From NCBI GenBank assembly GCA_019414245.1, contig DXMK01000008.1, positions 1-64,000 on the forward strand: DNA of 64,000 bases, written 5' to 3'. Numbering within the stretch: position 1 is the stretch's first letter; each line of letters begins with the position of its first letter. Below the pieces are notes generated by a model. The model had not been told where the DNA came from. It did no database searches and was given only the letters and a program-made list of their open reading frames with translations. This document shows, piece after piece, positions 17,041 through 25,595 of this stretch. Source of the stretch: Collinsella sp. (GTDB taxonomy: Bacteria > Actinomycetota > Coriobacteriia > Coriobacteriales > Coriobacteriaceae). The translations under genes were made by a program, and so were the position numbers.

Positions 17041-18453
17041 ATGGACGCAACCGCAATTATCCTCGCTGCCGGCGAGGGCACCCGCATGAAGTCGAACCAC
17101 TGCAAGGTTTCGCACAAGATCCTGGGCAAGCCCATGGTCCAGTGGATCGTCGACGCCACCATCAAGGCCGGCTGCAGCCGCGTCGTGGTCGTCATCGGCA
17201 GCCACGCCGACGAGATGCGCGCCCTCATCGACGGCGCCTACGCCAACAGCGCCACCAAGGTCGAGTGCGTTGAGCAGACCGAGCGCCTGGGCACCGGTCA
17301 CGCCGTGAAGGTCGCGCTCGAGGCCTGCGGCATCACGCAAGGCCCCGTCGTCGTGCTCAACGGCGACCTGCCGCTCATCACCGCCGACACCGTCGCCAAG
17401 TTCGCGCAGACCGTCGCCACCGGCGAGCTCGCCTGCACCGTCATGACCATGACCCCACCCGACCCCTTCGGCTACGGCCGCATCAAGCTGGGTGCCGACG
17501 GCCAGATCGAACGCATCATCGAGCAGAAGGACTGCACGCCCGAGCAGGCCGCCACGCTGCTCGAGTGCAACGCCGGCTGCTACGCCTTCGACGGCGCGCA
17601 GCTCGCCGCGCACATTGACGAGATCGGCAACGACAACGCGCAGTCCGAGTACTATCTGCCCGACATGCTCGAGATCCTCAAGGGCCACGGCCAGGCAGTC
17701 TCCATCTTCCACTGCGATGACTACCGCGACGGCCTGGGCGTCAACAGCCGCATCCAGCTCGCGCAGCTCACCGCCATCGCGCGCGACCGCATCAACGAGC
17801 ACTGGATGGCCGAGGGCGTTACCTTCATCGACCCCACGCAGGCCTGGATCGGCCCCGATGCCACCATCGGCCGCGACACCGTCGTGTGGCCGCAGACGCA
17901 CCTGATCGGCCACGTCACCGTGGGCGAGGAGTGCCAGCTCGGCCCCAACAGCCGCCTCACCGACACCACCGTCGGCAGCGGCTGCACCATCGATGAGACT
18001 ATCGCCATCGAGGCCGTCATCGAGAACGGCGTCGACTGCGGCCCGCGCGCCTACCTGCGCCCGGGCACCCACATGCTCGACGGCTCCAAGGCCGGCACGC
18101 ACGTGGAGATCAAGAAGTCCACGATCGGCGAGGGCTCCAAGGTGCCGCACCTGTCCTACATCGGCGACACTACCATGGGCTCCGGCGTCAACGTGGGCGC
18201 AGGCTCCATCACCTGCAACTACGACGGCGTGCACAAGCACAAGACCGTCATCGGCAAGGACGCCTTCATCGGTTCCGACACCATGATGGTCGCGCCCGCC
18301 CAGATCGGCGACGGCGCGCTCGTGGCCGCCGGCTCCGTCATCACCGAGCCGGTCCCGGCAGACGCACTCGGCCTGGGTCGTGCCCGTCAGGTAAACATTG
18401 AGGGCTGGGCCGCCGATTATCGCCGCCGTCTGCACGAGGACGACGAGGTATAA
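17041..18453 (+). CDS. glmU: Bifunctional UDP-N-acetylglucosamine pyrophosphorylase / GlcN-1-P acetyltransferase
   Basis: A 470-residue cytoplasmic enzyme making UDP-GlcNAc for peptidoglycan. The N-terminal uridylyltransferase shows ILAAGEGTRMKS (residues 7-18), KVSHKILGKPM, QTERLGTGHAV and LNGDLPLI. The C-terminal left-handed beta-helix acetyltransferase shows hexapeptide repeats, YLRPGTHM, the catalytic His-containing KVPHLSYIGD, and NVGAGSITCNYDG. AGGAG lies 5 bases ahead of ATG 17041. It is followed by a terminator and then prs, a common pairing since PRPP and UDP-GlcNAc genes often sit together in Gram-positives. Confidence 0.96.
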   Translation: MDATAIILAAGEGTRMKSNHCKVSHKILGKPMVQWIVDATIKAGCSRVVVVIGSHADEMRALIDGAYANSATKVECVEQTERLGTGHAVKVALEACGITQGPVVVLNGDLPLITADTVAKFAQTVATGELACTVMTMTPPDPFGYGRIKLGADGQIERIIEQKDCTPEQAATLLECNAGCYAFDGAQLAAHIDEIGNDNAQSEYYLPDMLEILKGHGQAVSIFHCDDYRDGLGVNSRIQLAQLTAIARDRINEHWMAEGVTFIDPTQAWIGPDATIGRDTVVWPQTHLIGHVTVGEECQLGPNSRLTDTTVGSGCTIDETIAIEAVIENGVDCGPRAYLRPGTHMLDGSKAGTHVEIKKSTIGEGSKVPHLSYIGDTTMGSGVNVGAGSITCNYDGVHKHKTVIGKDAFIGSDTMMVAPAQIGDGALVAAGSVITEPVPADALGLGRARQVNIEGWAADYRRRLHEDDEV

Positions 18454-18470
18454 CGTTTTACCAAGCATCT

Positions 18471-18504
18471 AAGGAGCTGTTCCCATGGGGGCGGCTCCTT
18501 TTTC
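18471..18504 (+). terminator. Terminator after glmU
   Basis: A 7-bp stem AAGGAGC (18471-18477) with GCTCCTT (18494-18500) is followed by a T-run. It separates glmU from prs. Confidence 0.75.
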
Positions 18505-18646
18505 TATCGTGACCTGCGCAACCGGATGAGTGGTCGGTTCGTGTCCGTTGACGGTAAAGACGTTATCAAGACCCGATTAACCCCGTCGCGCGGTTACAAT
18601 GCAACAAGGCATCTATATGGCATTCGATATATAAAGGAGAAGGGTA

Positions 18647-19633
18647 ATGCCGATTAATGATCCCGAGAAGTCGGAGAATATGCGCAAGTCCATCCGCGTG
18701 TATTCCGGTTCCTCCAACCGTCCCCTCGCTCAGAAGATTGCTGAGTACCTTGGGGTCGAGCTTTCGGGCCTTACGCTAAAGCAGTTCGCCAACGGTGAGA
18801 TTTACGCCCGCTACGACGAGACCGTCCGCGGCGCCGACGTCTTCCTGATTCAGTCCGTGGCCGGCGGCAACGTCAACGACATGCTTATGGAGCTGCTCAT
18901 CGCCACCGACGCTGCCAAGCGCGCATCCGCCCGCTCCATCACCGCCGTTATCACCCACTACGGCTATGCCCGCCAGGACCGCAAGGCCGGCCCGCGCGAG
19001 CCCATCACCGCCCGCCTCGTCGCCAACCTGCTCGAGCGCGCCGGCGTCAATCGCATCATCACCCTCGACCTGCACCAGGGCCAGATCCAGGGCTTCTTTG
19101 ATATCCCGGTTAACCACCTGTCCGCGCTGCCGCTGTTTGGCCAGTACTACAACGACATGCACTTCGACACCGACAACCTGGTTGTCGTCTCCCCCGATGT
19201 GGGCCGCGCCAAGGCCGCCAAGAAGCTGTCCGACATGCTCGGCTGCGACCTGGCCATCGCCCACAAGGGCCGTCCGCGCCACAACGCCGCCGAGGTCATG
19301 GGCATCATCGGTGACATCAAGGGCAAGACCTGCATCATCAACGACGACATGATCGACACCGCAGGCACCCTGTGCGCCAACGTCAAGGAGCTCAAGGCTA
19401 TGGGCGCCGGCGACATCTACGTATGCGCCACCCACGGCATCTTCTCCGGTCCGGCCATCGAGCGTCTGAACGACGCCCCGATCGTCGAGTGCCTCGTCAC
19501 CGACGCCATTCCCGTCGAGGTCGGCGGCAAGATCAAGACCATCTCGGTCGCCGAGGAGTTCGCTCAGGCCATCTCCGCCGTTTACCACGAGGAGCCCGTC
19601 TCCACGCTCGTCGGCGGCGACTTCGCGCTGTAA
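18647..19633 (+). CDS. prs: Ribose-phosphate pyrophosphokinase
   Basis: A 328-residue PRPP synthase, joining ribose 5-phosphate and ATP to give PRPP for purines, pyrimidines, His and Trp. Motifs: GVELSGLTLKQFANGEIYAR, the flexible loop YARQDRKAGPREPITARL, the metal-site DLHQGQIQGFFDIP, VVSPDVGRAK, and the PRPP loop INDDMIDTAGTL. The start at 18647 adds a short 12-residue N-terminal tail before RKSIRVYSG; AAAGGAGAAGGG lies just upstream. It supplies the many PRPP-using enzymes encoded later in the window, such as PurF. Confidence 0.96.
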   Translation: MPINDPEKSENMRKSIRVYSGSSNRPLAQKIAEYLGVELSGLTLKQFANGEIYARYDETVRGADVFLIQSVAGGNVNDMLMELLIATDAAKRASARSITAVITHYGYARQDRKAGPREPITARLVANLLERAGVNRIITLDLHQGQIQGFFDIPVNHLSALPLFGQYYNDMHFDTDNLVVVSPDVGRAKAAKKLSDMLGCDLAIAHKGRPRHNAAEVMGIIGDIKGKTCIINDDMIDTAGTLCANVKELKAMGAGDIYVCATHGIFSGPAIERLNDAPIVECLVTDAIPVEVGGKIKTISVAEEFAQAISAVYHEEPVSTLVGGDFAL

Positions 19634-19667
19634 TCCAGCGTGCATCTCATCATCTTTGGTGTTTTTA

Positions 19668-19700
19668 AAGGGTCGGAAGCTCGCTTCCGACCCTTTTTCT
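19668..19700 (+). terminator. Terminator after prs
   Basis: A perfect 12-bp stem AGGGTCGGAAGC / GCTTCCGACCCT with a 2-base loop is followed by TTTTTCT. Confidence 0.92.
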
Positions 19701-19719
19701 ACCCCTCGACAACCTTCCC

Positions 19720-19912
19720 TGGACAATTAGTTCAGATACGTATTTTTTTAAAGCTCCAAAGGCCGTTCTGAGCTCCCCGGCGAACGCCATACTGCCCAAA
19801 GCTCATCGCTTTCGAGTACGACCGCCGCATATTTACCCTCAAATCGCCCTCGAAAGCCCTTAGAAACGCCTCGAACGCCCACCGTCTTATACGTATCTGA
19901 ACTAACTGTCCA
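19720..19912. mobile_element. MITE-like element A (193 bp, inverted ends)
   Basis: The segment starts TGGACAATTAGTTCAGATACG and ends with its near-perfect complement at 19889-19912 (24 bp, one mismatch). The interior has no gene. The same terminal sequence bounds element B at 21236-21439. The two elements flank the VSR/DUF559-like gene at 20076. Confidence 0.75.
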
Positions 19913-20075
19913 GTAGCTATCGTCAACCTTCGCGACAGAGCTCAATTTCCTGCAATCCCCTCAACCGATTCCACCGATTTCATAACACCCAGCCGTTCAT
20001 GGCGCGCAGCGCCCCGCTGAGCGAAAAGAACGGTATGGCGGTCGCATTCTGCCGCCAACTTAGTACGTTATAGCT

Positions 20076-21203
20076 ATGACGACCGTGATTTCACATCTCT
20101 CCGCCCTCCGCGCAATTCGTCGCGCACGACGGGCGTACTCTGCCCTACCCTGGGACTCCGTTGATAGCGAACAGCAAGCACAGGCCTTGGCTGGCTGCAT
20201 TCCCAACAATGACGCGATAGACTTTGGCGCACTTTCGATACTCGACGCCTGGAATGAAGATGATTCCGAACTGCTCGATCTTCTCGTTTCAAACGAAGAC
20301 AACAGGCGCCCCGACAAGCGACTTCTTCAGCATATTCTCTCCACTCCTCTTCCTGAAGGTGCAATTATGCACGTCGAGGCCGACATCTACGCAACGTCTC
20401 CTGCCATGACAGCCATGCTTTGTTCCAAAAATGAATCAGTCGCCAAAACCTTGATGCTCCTTATGGAGCTGCTCGGAACCTACTCCCTTCCTCCCGGGGC
20501 AACATACCCCATTGCCTATGACGACATCTGGCCCAAGGGCGATGACTACGAAGCGATGGACGACCTCGATTGCCGGGGCGACCAGTCGGCGACCGAACAG
20601 CAGAACGAAACCCGCTACGAACAGGCACACTACAAATGCGAGCCCGCCACGACCATCGAAGATCTCGAGGCTGTTGCACAGCTTGCCAAAAGTAGCTCAT
20701 ACACCTCGTTTCGCACGGCAGTCAAACTTGCCCGACCCGGATCTGCATCCCCAGCCGAATCCCTAATGTTTGCCGTTCTCGGAGCGCCCATGCGCTTTGG
20801 AGGATTCGGATGTTGCAGTCTGCCCATGGGAGGCCTGCTACTCAACTATCGAATCGACTTCGACACTCTTGCGGTCAACATGTCCTCGGGCATCCCCTAT
20901 GCCATCTGCGACCTATATTGCCCGGCAGCCGGAGTCGACAACGAATACAACGGAATTGGGCATGAGCTTCAAAACGCTCGCATCCACGATGGCAATCGAA
21001 ATAATGGCCTCAAGGCAATGGGCATCCACGTCCTGGTTATCAATCGCGACCAAATGAAAGACCTTGTTGCACTCGAAGCCTTCGCCCAAACGATGCATCG
21101 ACTCGCGGGAGTCCGATTCCGATACCGTATCAAGGGCTATCGCAAGCGTCAGGCCGCTTGGCTCAACGCCCTGCGGGCCGGAATCGGCCTTGCGCCGGTC
21201 TAA
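20076..21203 (+). CDS. Hypothetical protein, VSR/DUF559-like endonuclease fold
   Basis: A 375-residue protein, flanked on both sides by MITE-like elements. Residues 1-215 are not recognisable, with an acidic middle (DDLDCRGDQ). Residues about 215-365 follow the pattern of DUF559/VSR-like proteins common in Coriobacteriia: RPGSASPAESLMFAVLG, FGGFGCCSLP, CDLYCPAAGVDNEYNGIGHE with candidate catalytic Asp and Glu, then a D..R....L..MG pattern and VLVINRDQMKD. The resemblance suggests a PD-(D/E)XK-type nuclease fold, but function is unknown; homologues often occur as single genes. No clear ribosome site precedes ATG 20076, so the message may be leaderless or the start uncertain. Its A+T-rich style differs a little from its neighbours. 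Confidence 0.65.
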   Translation: MTTVISHLSALRAIRRARRAYSALPWDSVDSEQQAQALAGCIPNNDAIDFGALSILDAWNEDDSELLDLLVSNEDNRRPDKRLLQHILSTPLPEGAIMHVEADIYATSPAMTAMLCSKNESVAKTLMLLMELLGTYSLPPGATYPIAYDDIWPKGDDYEAMDDLDCRGDQSATEQQNETRYEQAHYKCEPATTIEDLEAVAQLAKSSSYTSFRTAVKLARPGSASPAESLMFAVLGAPMRFGGFGCCSLPMGGLLLNYRIDFDTLAVNMSSGIPYAICDLYCPAAGVDNEYNGIGHELQNARIHDGNRNNGLKAMGIHVLVINRDQMKDLVALEAFAQTMHRLAGVRFRYRIKGYRKRQAAWLNALRAGIGLAPV

Positions 21204-21235
21204 CGGCGAATCACCCGCACGCCGTCGAACAGGGC

Positions 21236-21439
21236 TGGACAGTTAGTTCAGATACGTATAAATGGACACATTGAATTAGGCTGTTTTGCAGCCATCTCTA
21301 TACCATTCGCCCTATTTGAAGGCAGGGTAAACTTCAAAACAACGCCGTATGGACTAACTAGGGCTCCAAAACAACGTATCGGCATTGAATTGAGCACCTC
21401 GAATCCTCAGAACTTATACGTATCTGAACTAACTGTCCA
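21236..21439. mobile_element. MITE-like element B (204 bp, inverted ends)
   Basis: Perfect 26-bp terminal inverted repeats lie at 21236-21261 and 21414-21439, each containing GTTCAGATACGTAT or its complement. The interior is not clearly similar to that of element A and encodes nothing recognisable. Confidence 0.8.
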
Positions 21440-21553
21440 CCTCGAATTTCGGCGGCCGTCCAAACGCCCCCAAACAACCTCAATTGCCCTCCATTTGACA
21501 GCGGCAACAGGGTCGCTCACCATAGCAGGCGACAAATCAACGAAAGGATGAAC

Positions 21554-22183
21554 ATGGCAGCTGCACAGCCGCTTAAGATTCGCATGGTTGCCGGACTTGG
21601 CAACCCTGGCGATGAGTATGCCGAAACCCGCCACAACGCTGGCTTCAAAGCGATCGACGAGCTGGCCCGTCAGGCCGGCGTCACGTACTGGAAAAACCAG
21701 GCCGGCGCCGAGGTCGCGCTCATCAACATCAACGATCCCGAGGAAGAGGGCGGTAAGCGCCAGATTGTACTGGTCAAGCCGCAGTCGTATATGAATACCT
21801 CGGGTGGCCCCATCTCCAAGCTCTGCCGCGAGTACAAGATCAAGGCCGAGGAGCTGCTCGTAATCCACGACGAGCTCGATATTCCCGCCGGCGACGTGCG
21901 TGTTAAGGTGGGCGGAGGCCATGCCGGCCACAACGGCCTGCGCTCCATCATCGACAAGATGGGCAGCCGCGACTTTAGCCGTATCCGCACCGGCATCGGC
22001 AACCCTCCCGGCAAGATGGCCGTAGCAGACTACGTGCTCAAGCAGCTGCGCGCCCGCGAAGCCGAGGACTTCCAGGACACCTGCGCCCGTGCCGCAGATG
22101 CCGCCGGTCTAGCCATCGTCCACGGCGTGATCTATGCCCGCGACCACGTCAACGGCGCCGCCTCCGCCAACGGCAAGCACTAA
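21554..22183 (+). CDS. pth: Peptidyl-tRNA hydrolase
   Basis: A 209-residue esterase that recycles peptidyl-tRNA released from stalled ribosomes. Motifs: MVAGLGNPGDEYAETRHNAG with the catalytic His27, VKPQSYMNTSG, the Asp in VIHDELDIPAG, and GGGHAGHNGLRSI. Start at 21554 was chosen since GAAAGGA lies 6 bases away, while ATG 21548 directly abuts it. A short tail (VNGAASANGKH) extends past the usual C-terminus. Confidence 0.95.
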   Translation: MAAAQPLKIRMVAGLGNPGDEYAETRHNAGFKAIDELARQAGVTYWKNQAGAEVALININDPEEEGGKRQIVLVKPQSYMNTSGGPISKLCREYKIKAEELLVIHDELDIPAGDVRVKVGGGHAGHNGLRSIIDKMGSRDFSRIRTGIGNPPGKMAVADYVLKQLRAREAEDFQDTCARAADAAGLAIVHGVIYARDHVNGAASANGKH

Positions 22184-22222
22184 AACCTACTATTTAGGGA
22201 CAGGTTTATTTTGGCAGGTTTT
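22182..22222. repeat. GGGACAGG palindrome, copy 1 of a pair
   Basis: AAAACCTAC and GGCAGGTTTT arms enclose GGGACAGGTTTATTTTGG. The same core recurs at 34329-34369 on the other strand and, inverted, at 22341-22376. It starts at the pth stop codon. Confidence 0.75.
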
Positions 22223-22289
22223 ATCTACGAAAACGCCCCGGTGGCCGCATCGAAATAAACCCCGCACTGCCATACACACATAGCGCCCC

Positions 22290-22339
22290 AAAGGGGGCCG
22301 GCCTCATCACAACCCGAGGCCGGCCCCCTTTGCCGTTTT
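22290..22339 (+). terminator. Terminator after pth
   Basis: A perfect 16-bp stem (22290-22305 with 22316-22331) of GGGGGCCGGCC type is followed by GCCGTTTTG. Confidence 0.75.
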
Positions 22340-22340
22340 G

Positions 22341-22383
22341 CCTGATAAAACCGACCAAAATAAACCTTTCCCTATTTGGTAGG
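22341..22383. repeat. GGGACAGG palindrome, copy 2 (inverted)
   Basis: GATAAAACCGACCAAAATAA followed by ACCTTTCCCTATTTGGTAGG mirrors 22186-22218 with a few mismatches. The two copies bracket the pth terminator in opposite orientation, a REPIN-like doublet. Confidence 0.65.
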
Positions 22384-22557
22384 CCAAAGTGGACAAACCC
22401 TGCTCCCAACCGCCGAAGACACACGTAAGTGACATGTCCATGAGGGTATAATTTGCACCGTATGTCTGCACAACGCCTGTGCGCGTACGGTTTTATTCGG
22501 GCTACCGTCCATTTCCGTGGAGGCACGGTTCGGCGGCCCTAACAAGAGAGGGGTTCT

Positions 22558-23397
22558 ATGTATAAGATCCTGGAGAAGACGCAGTTCTCGGAGAAGGTGT
22601 TCAAGTTCCGCATCGAGGCGCCTGCAATCGCCAAGCATGCGCACGCTGGACAGTTCCTCATGGTTCGCGCCAACGAGACGGGCGAGCGTGTCCCGTTTAC
22701 CCTGGCCGGCTGGAACGGTGACGAGGGCTGGGTCGAGTTCATCTTCATGGTGATCGGCAAGACCACCGAAATGCTTTCCACCTACGAGGCCGGCGAGTCG
22801 CTGCGCGACGTCGTGGGCCCGCTGGGCGTTCCCACCGAGATGGCCGAGGGCCCCTGCGCCGTCATTGGCGGCGGCGTTGGCCTGGCAATTGCCTTCCCGG
22901 TCGCCAAGCACCTGGTCGAGACCGGCCACGAGGTGCACGCCATCATGGGCGCCCGCACCAAGGACCTCCTGCTCATGGAGGACCAGTTCCGCGAGCTCCT
23001 CGACGAGGACCACATCCACATCACTACCGACGACGGTTCCTACGGCGAGCAGGGCGTTGTAACCGCTCCGCTGGAGCGCCTGCTGCAGGACAAGGCCGTG
23101 AGCCAGGTCTTCTGCGTCGGCCCCGTTCCGATGATGAAGTTCTCGACCCTCACCGCCCAGAAGTACGACACCCCCATCACCGCGTCGCTCAACCCCATCA
23201 TGGTTGACGGCACCGGTATGTGCGGCTGCTGCCGCGTCGAGGTGGGCGGCGTGACCAAGTTCGCTTGCGTCGACGGCCCCGACTTCGATGCCACCCTGGT
23301 CGACTGGGATGACCTTCGTGCCCGCCAGGCCGCTTACCGTTCCGAAGAGGGCGAGTCCCTCAAGGCCTATGAGGAAAAGAGCTGCGCATGCCACTAG
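22558..23397 (+). CDS. NfnA/SudB-like FAD/NAD-binding electron transfer subunit
   Basis: A 279-residue flavoprotein of the ferredoxin-NADP reductase family, similar to the electron-transfer subunit of dihydroorotate dehydrogenase and to NfnA. The FAD domain holds GQFLMVRANETGERVPFTLAG; the nucleotide domain holds CAVIGGGVGLAIAFPVAKH. A cysteine cluster near residues 222-240 (GMCGCCRVEV ... FACVDGPDFD) would carry a 2Fe-2S centre. With the next gene it forms a likely NADH-dependent reduced ferredoxin:NADP oxidoreductase, an electron-bifurcating complex of anaerobes. AGAGGGG lies 4 bases before the ATG. The reading frame ends inside the start of the next gene. Confidence 0.88.
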   Translation: MYKILEKTQFSEKVFKFRIEAPAIAKHAHAGQFLMVRANETGERVPFTLAGWNGDEGWVEFIFMVIGKTTEMLSTYEAGESLRDVVGPLGVPTEMAEGPCAVIGGGVGLAIAFPVAKHLVETGHEVHAIMGARTKDLLLMEDQFRELLDEDHIHITTDDGSYGEQGVVTAPLERLLQDKAVSQVFCVGPVPMMKFSTLTAQKYDTPITASLNPIMVDGTGMCGCCRVEVGGVTKFACVDGPDFDATLVDWDDLRARQAAYRSEEGESLKAYEEKSCACH

Positions 23398-24797
23398 TTA
23401 ACGGTCGTTTCGTTGCCGATATGAAGTCGCCCCGCACCCCCGATAACGAGGAGCCGGCTGCCGAGCGCGCCTGCGACTTCCGCCCCGTCGACAAGGGCTT
23501 CACCGAGGAGATGGCGCTGGCCGAGGCCGAGCGCTGCCTCAACTGCAAGAAGCCGTTCTGTGTTGAGGGCTGCCCCGTCAACATCAACATCCCCCGCTTT
23601 ATCGAGCAGATCCGCGCGAAGGACTTCGGCGGCGCTCTCGATACCATCCGCGAGGACTCCATGCTTCCCGCCATCTGCGGTCGCGTCTGCCCGCAGGAGA
23701 ACCAGTGCGAGGGTAAGTGCATCCGTGGTAAGAAGTCCGAGCCCGTGGCCATCGGCCAGCTCGAGCGCTTCCTGGGTGACCGCCCCGAGCTCGCCTCCAC
23801 GCCCAAGATGGCTCCCAAGAACGGCAAGAAGGTCGCCGTCGTCGGTTCCGGCCCGTCCGGCATCACCTGCGCCGGCGAGCTCGCCCGCAACGGCTTTGAC
23901 GTCACCGTCTTTGAGGCCTTCTTTACCGGCGGCGGCGTGCTGGTCTACGGCATCCCCGAGTTCCGTCTGCCCAAGGCGGTCGTCAAGCGCGAGATCGACG
24001 GCCTGGAGGACATGGGCGTCAAGTTTGAGTACAACTCCGTCGTGGGAAACATGGCCACGGCCGAGGAGCTGTTCGAGCAGGGCTTCGACGCCATCTACGT
24101 GGCGACCGGCGCTGGCCTGCCCAAGTTCCTCAACGTCCCCGGCGAGAACCTGCCCAACGTCTTCTTCGCCAACGAGTACCTCACCCGCGTGAACCTGATG
24201 AAGGCCAACAAGTTCCCCGAGTACGACACCCCCACCAAGCACGGCAAGAACGTCGTCGTCTTTGGTGGCGGCAACGTGGCTATGGACGCCGTCCGTACCG
24301 CCAAGCGTCTGGGCGCCGAGCACGCCATCATCGCCTACCGTCGTACCGAGGACGAGATGCCCTGCCGTCGCGCCGAGCTGCACCACGCTAAGGCCGAGGG
24401 CGTCGAGGTTCTGCCGCTCGTCTCCCCGCTCGAGTTTGTCGCTGGCGAGGACGGCTCCGTATGCGCCGTCAAGGTCCAGAAGATGGAGCTCGGCGAGCCC
24501 GACGAGTCCGGCCGTCGTCGCCCGGTGCCCATCGAGGGCGCCATCGAGGAGATTCCCTGCGATGTCGCGATCTCGGCTATCGGCACCAACGCCAACCCCT
24601 TCGCAAAGAAGATCGGTGGCAAGATGGAGCTCAACAAGTGGGGCTACATCGTCGCCGACGAGGAGACCGGCCAGACCACCGATCCCCGCATCTGGGCCGG
24701 CGGCGACATCGTCACCGGTGCCGCTACGGTCATTCTGGCGATGGGCGCCGGCAAGAAGGCCGCTGCCTCCATCACCAAGAGCCTGCTGGGCGAGTAA
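23388..24797 (+). CDS. NfnB / GltA-like NADPH-dependent oxidoreductase
   Basis: A 469-residue flavoprotein related to the small subunit of glutamate synthase. The N-terminal domain binds two 4Fe-4S clusters (CLNCKKPFCVEGCPV and CGRVCPQENQCEGKC). It is followed by an FAD motif VAVVGSGPSGITCAGELA and an NADP motif VVVFGGGNVAMDAVRTAKRLG; the end has TDPRIWAGGDIVTGAATVI. No large glutamate synthase subunit is nearby, and the partner is the ferredoxin-reductase-like protein, so an NfnAB complex is more likely than glutamate synthase. ATG 23388 overlaps the previous stop by 10 bases, indicating coupled translation. Confidence 0.88.
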   Translation: MPLVNGRFVADMKSPRTPDNEEPAAERACDFRPVDKGFTEEMALAEAERCLNCKKPFCVEGCPVNINIPRFIEQIRAKDFGGALDTIREDSMLPAICGRVCPQENQCEGKCIRGKKSEPVAIGQLERFLGDRPELASTPKMAPKNGKKVAVVGSGPSGITCAGELARNGFDVTVFEAFFTGGGVLVYGIPEFRLPKAVVKREIDGLEDMGVKFEYNSVVGNMATAEELFEQGFDAIYVATGAGLPKFLNVPGENLPNVFFANEYLTRVNLMKANKFPEYDTPTKHGKNVVVFGGGNVAMDAVRTAKRLGAEHAIIAYRRTEDEMPCRRAELHHAKAEGVEVLPLVSPLEFVAGEDGSVCAVKVQKMELGEPDESGRRRPVPIEGAIEEIPCDVAISAIGTNANPFAKKIGGKMELNKWGYIVADEETGQTTDPRIWAGGDIVTGAATVILAMGAGKKAAASITKSLLGE

Positions 24798-24825
24798 TCA
24801 CCTACAGCGTTAGCCATCAAACGGC

Positions 24826-24863
24826 AAAGTCCCCGTCGAGCACACGCCCGGCGGGGACTTTTT
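24826..24863 (+). terminator. Terminator after nfnB
   Basis: A 10-bp stem AAAGTCCCCG (24826-24835) with CGGGGACTTT (24852-24861) is followed by TTTCT. Confidence 0.85.
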
Positions 24864-24879
24864 CTATGCCGATCGCCCT

Positions 24880-24914
24880 ACCACCACAAAGGTGCCTGTC
24901 CCCTTTGTGGTGGT
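24880..24914. repeat. GGGGACAG-family palindrome
   Basis: A 13-bp perfect stem ACCACCACAAAGG / CCTTTGTGGTGGT encloses TGCCTGTCC. It overlaps the end of the convergent kinase-like gene region and may also act as terminator. The same arms recur at 57770-57802. Confidence 0.8.
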
Positions 24915-24923
24915 TTTGGTCGA

Positions 24924-25547
24924 CTAGCCTTCGAGTTGGGCCACCTTGTAGCGGTAGGCTGCGGCGATGACGTCCTTGCAGCCTTCGCGGCCCAGCTTGG
25001 CGCGGTTGACGACGATGTCCTTGCCGCTCGTCATCTTCCACTTACCGGCACTGTAGCGCTTATAGAACGCCTCACGCGCCTTCTGCTGCTGTTTAACCAG
25101 CTTAGCGCCCTTCTTCTTGTTAAGGCCACGCTTCTTGCGCACGATCTCGACGCGGTCCTCAAAGGGAGCGGTCACCAACACGGCAATGTGGTTGGGGTTG
25201 TTACGCAACAGGTAATCGGACAGACGACCTTCGATAATGCAGCTCTCGGTCTCGCCCAGATCCAAAATCACCTGGCTCATCTTTTGGAACAACTTGTCCG
25301 AGTACGAACGCGCATCGTAGCGGTCGGGCAGAAACGCCATGTTCTCCACGGCCAGACGCTCGTCGTAGGCGGCCATCTTGTCGAGCGACTCGCCCGCGCG
25401 CAGCGAAGCACGCACCAGCAGCTCGTTATCGTACAGCGGAATCCCCAGCTCATCGGCGAGGATACGACCAATCTCGTGGCCCTCGGCGCCAAAGTCGCGC
25501 GCGATGGTAATGACCACAGGACTCTTCTTATTCTCCAGATCGCTCAT
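24924..25547 (-). CDS. Cytidylate kinase-like family protein
   Basis: A 207-residue protein of the cytidylate-kinase-like family. The N-terminus VVITIARDFGAEGHEIGRIL matches the family pattern ITISR.(F/Y)GSGG..IG, a P-loop variant in which the usual Gly-Lys-Ser/Thr is missing. LGIPLYDNELL and IIEGRLSDYLL follow as in the family. The C-terminal half is rich in Lys/Arg (KKRGLNKKKGAKLVKQQQKA). Many members lie beside transporters and their substrate is unknown. ATG 25547 was chosen: AAAGGA precedes it by 6 bases, giving MSDLENKK; a longer frame crosses a palindrome. Confidence 0.8.
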   Translation of the reverse strand: MSDLENKKSPVVITIARDFGAEGHEIGRILADELGIPLYDNELLVRASLRAGESLDKMAAYDERLAVENMAFLPDRYDARSYSDKLFQKMSQVILDLGETESCIIEGRLSDYLLRNNPNHIAVLVTAPFEDRVEIVRKKRGLNKKKGAKLVKQQQKAREAFYKRYSAGKWKMTSGKDIVVNRAKLGREGCKDVIAAAYRYKVAQLEG

Positions 25548-25565
25548 CGCGATTCCTTTCTCTAT

Positions 25566-25592
25566 GTGACAAAGGGACTGTCCCTTTGCCAC
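25566..25592. repeat. Short GGGACAG palindrome
   Basis: GTGACAAAGGGAC and GTCCCTTTGCCAC form a stem with one mismatch in the 30-base gap between the kinase-like gene and the permease gene. Confidence 0.75.
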
Positions 25593-25595
25593 ATT

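Noticed and set aside
19889..21439. Short peptide WTVSSDTYK encoded by every copy of the inverted ends
   Set aside because: The frame follows from the DNA repeat itself; no ribosome site or start is present.
23388..24797. Glutamate synthase small subunit
   Set aside because: No large subunit gene is present; pairing with an NfnA-like protein supports an NfnB role instead.
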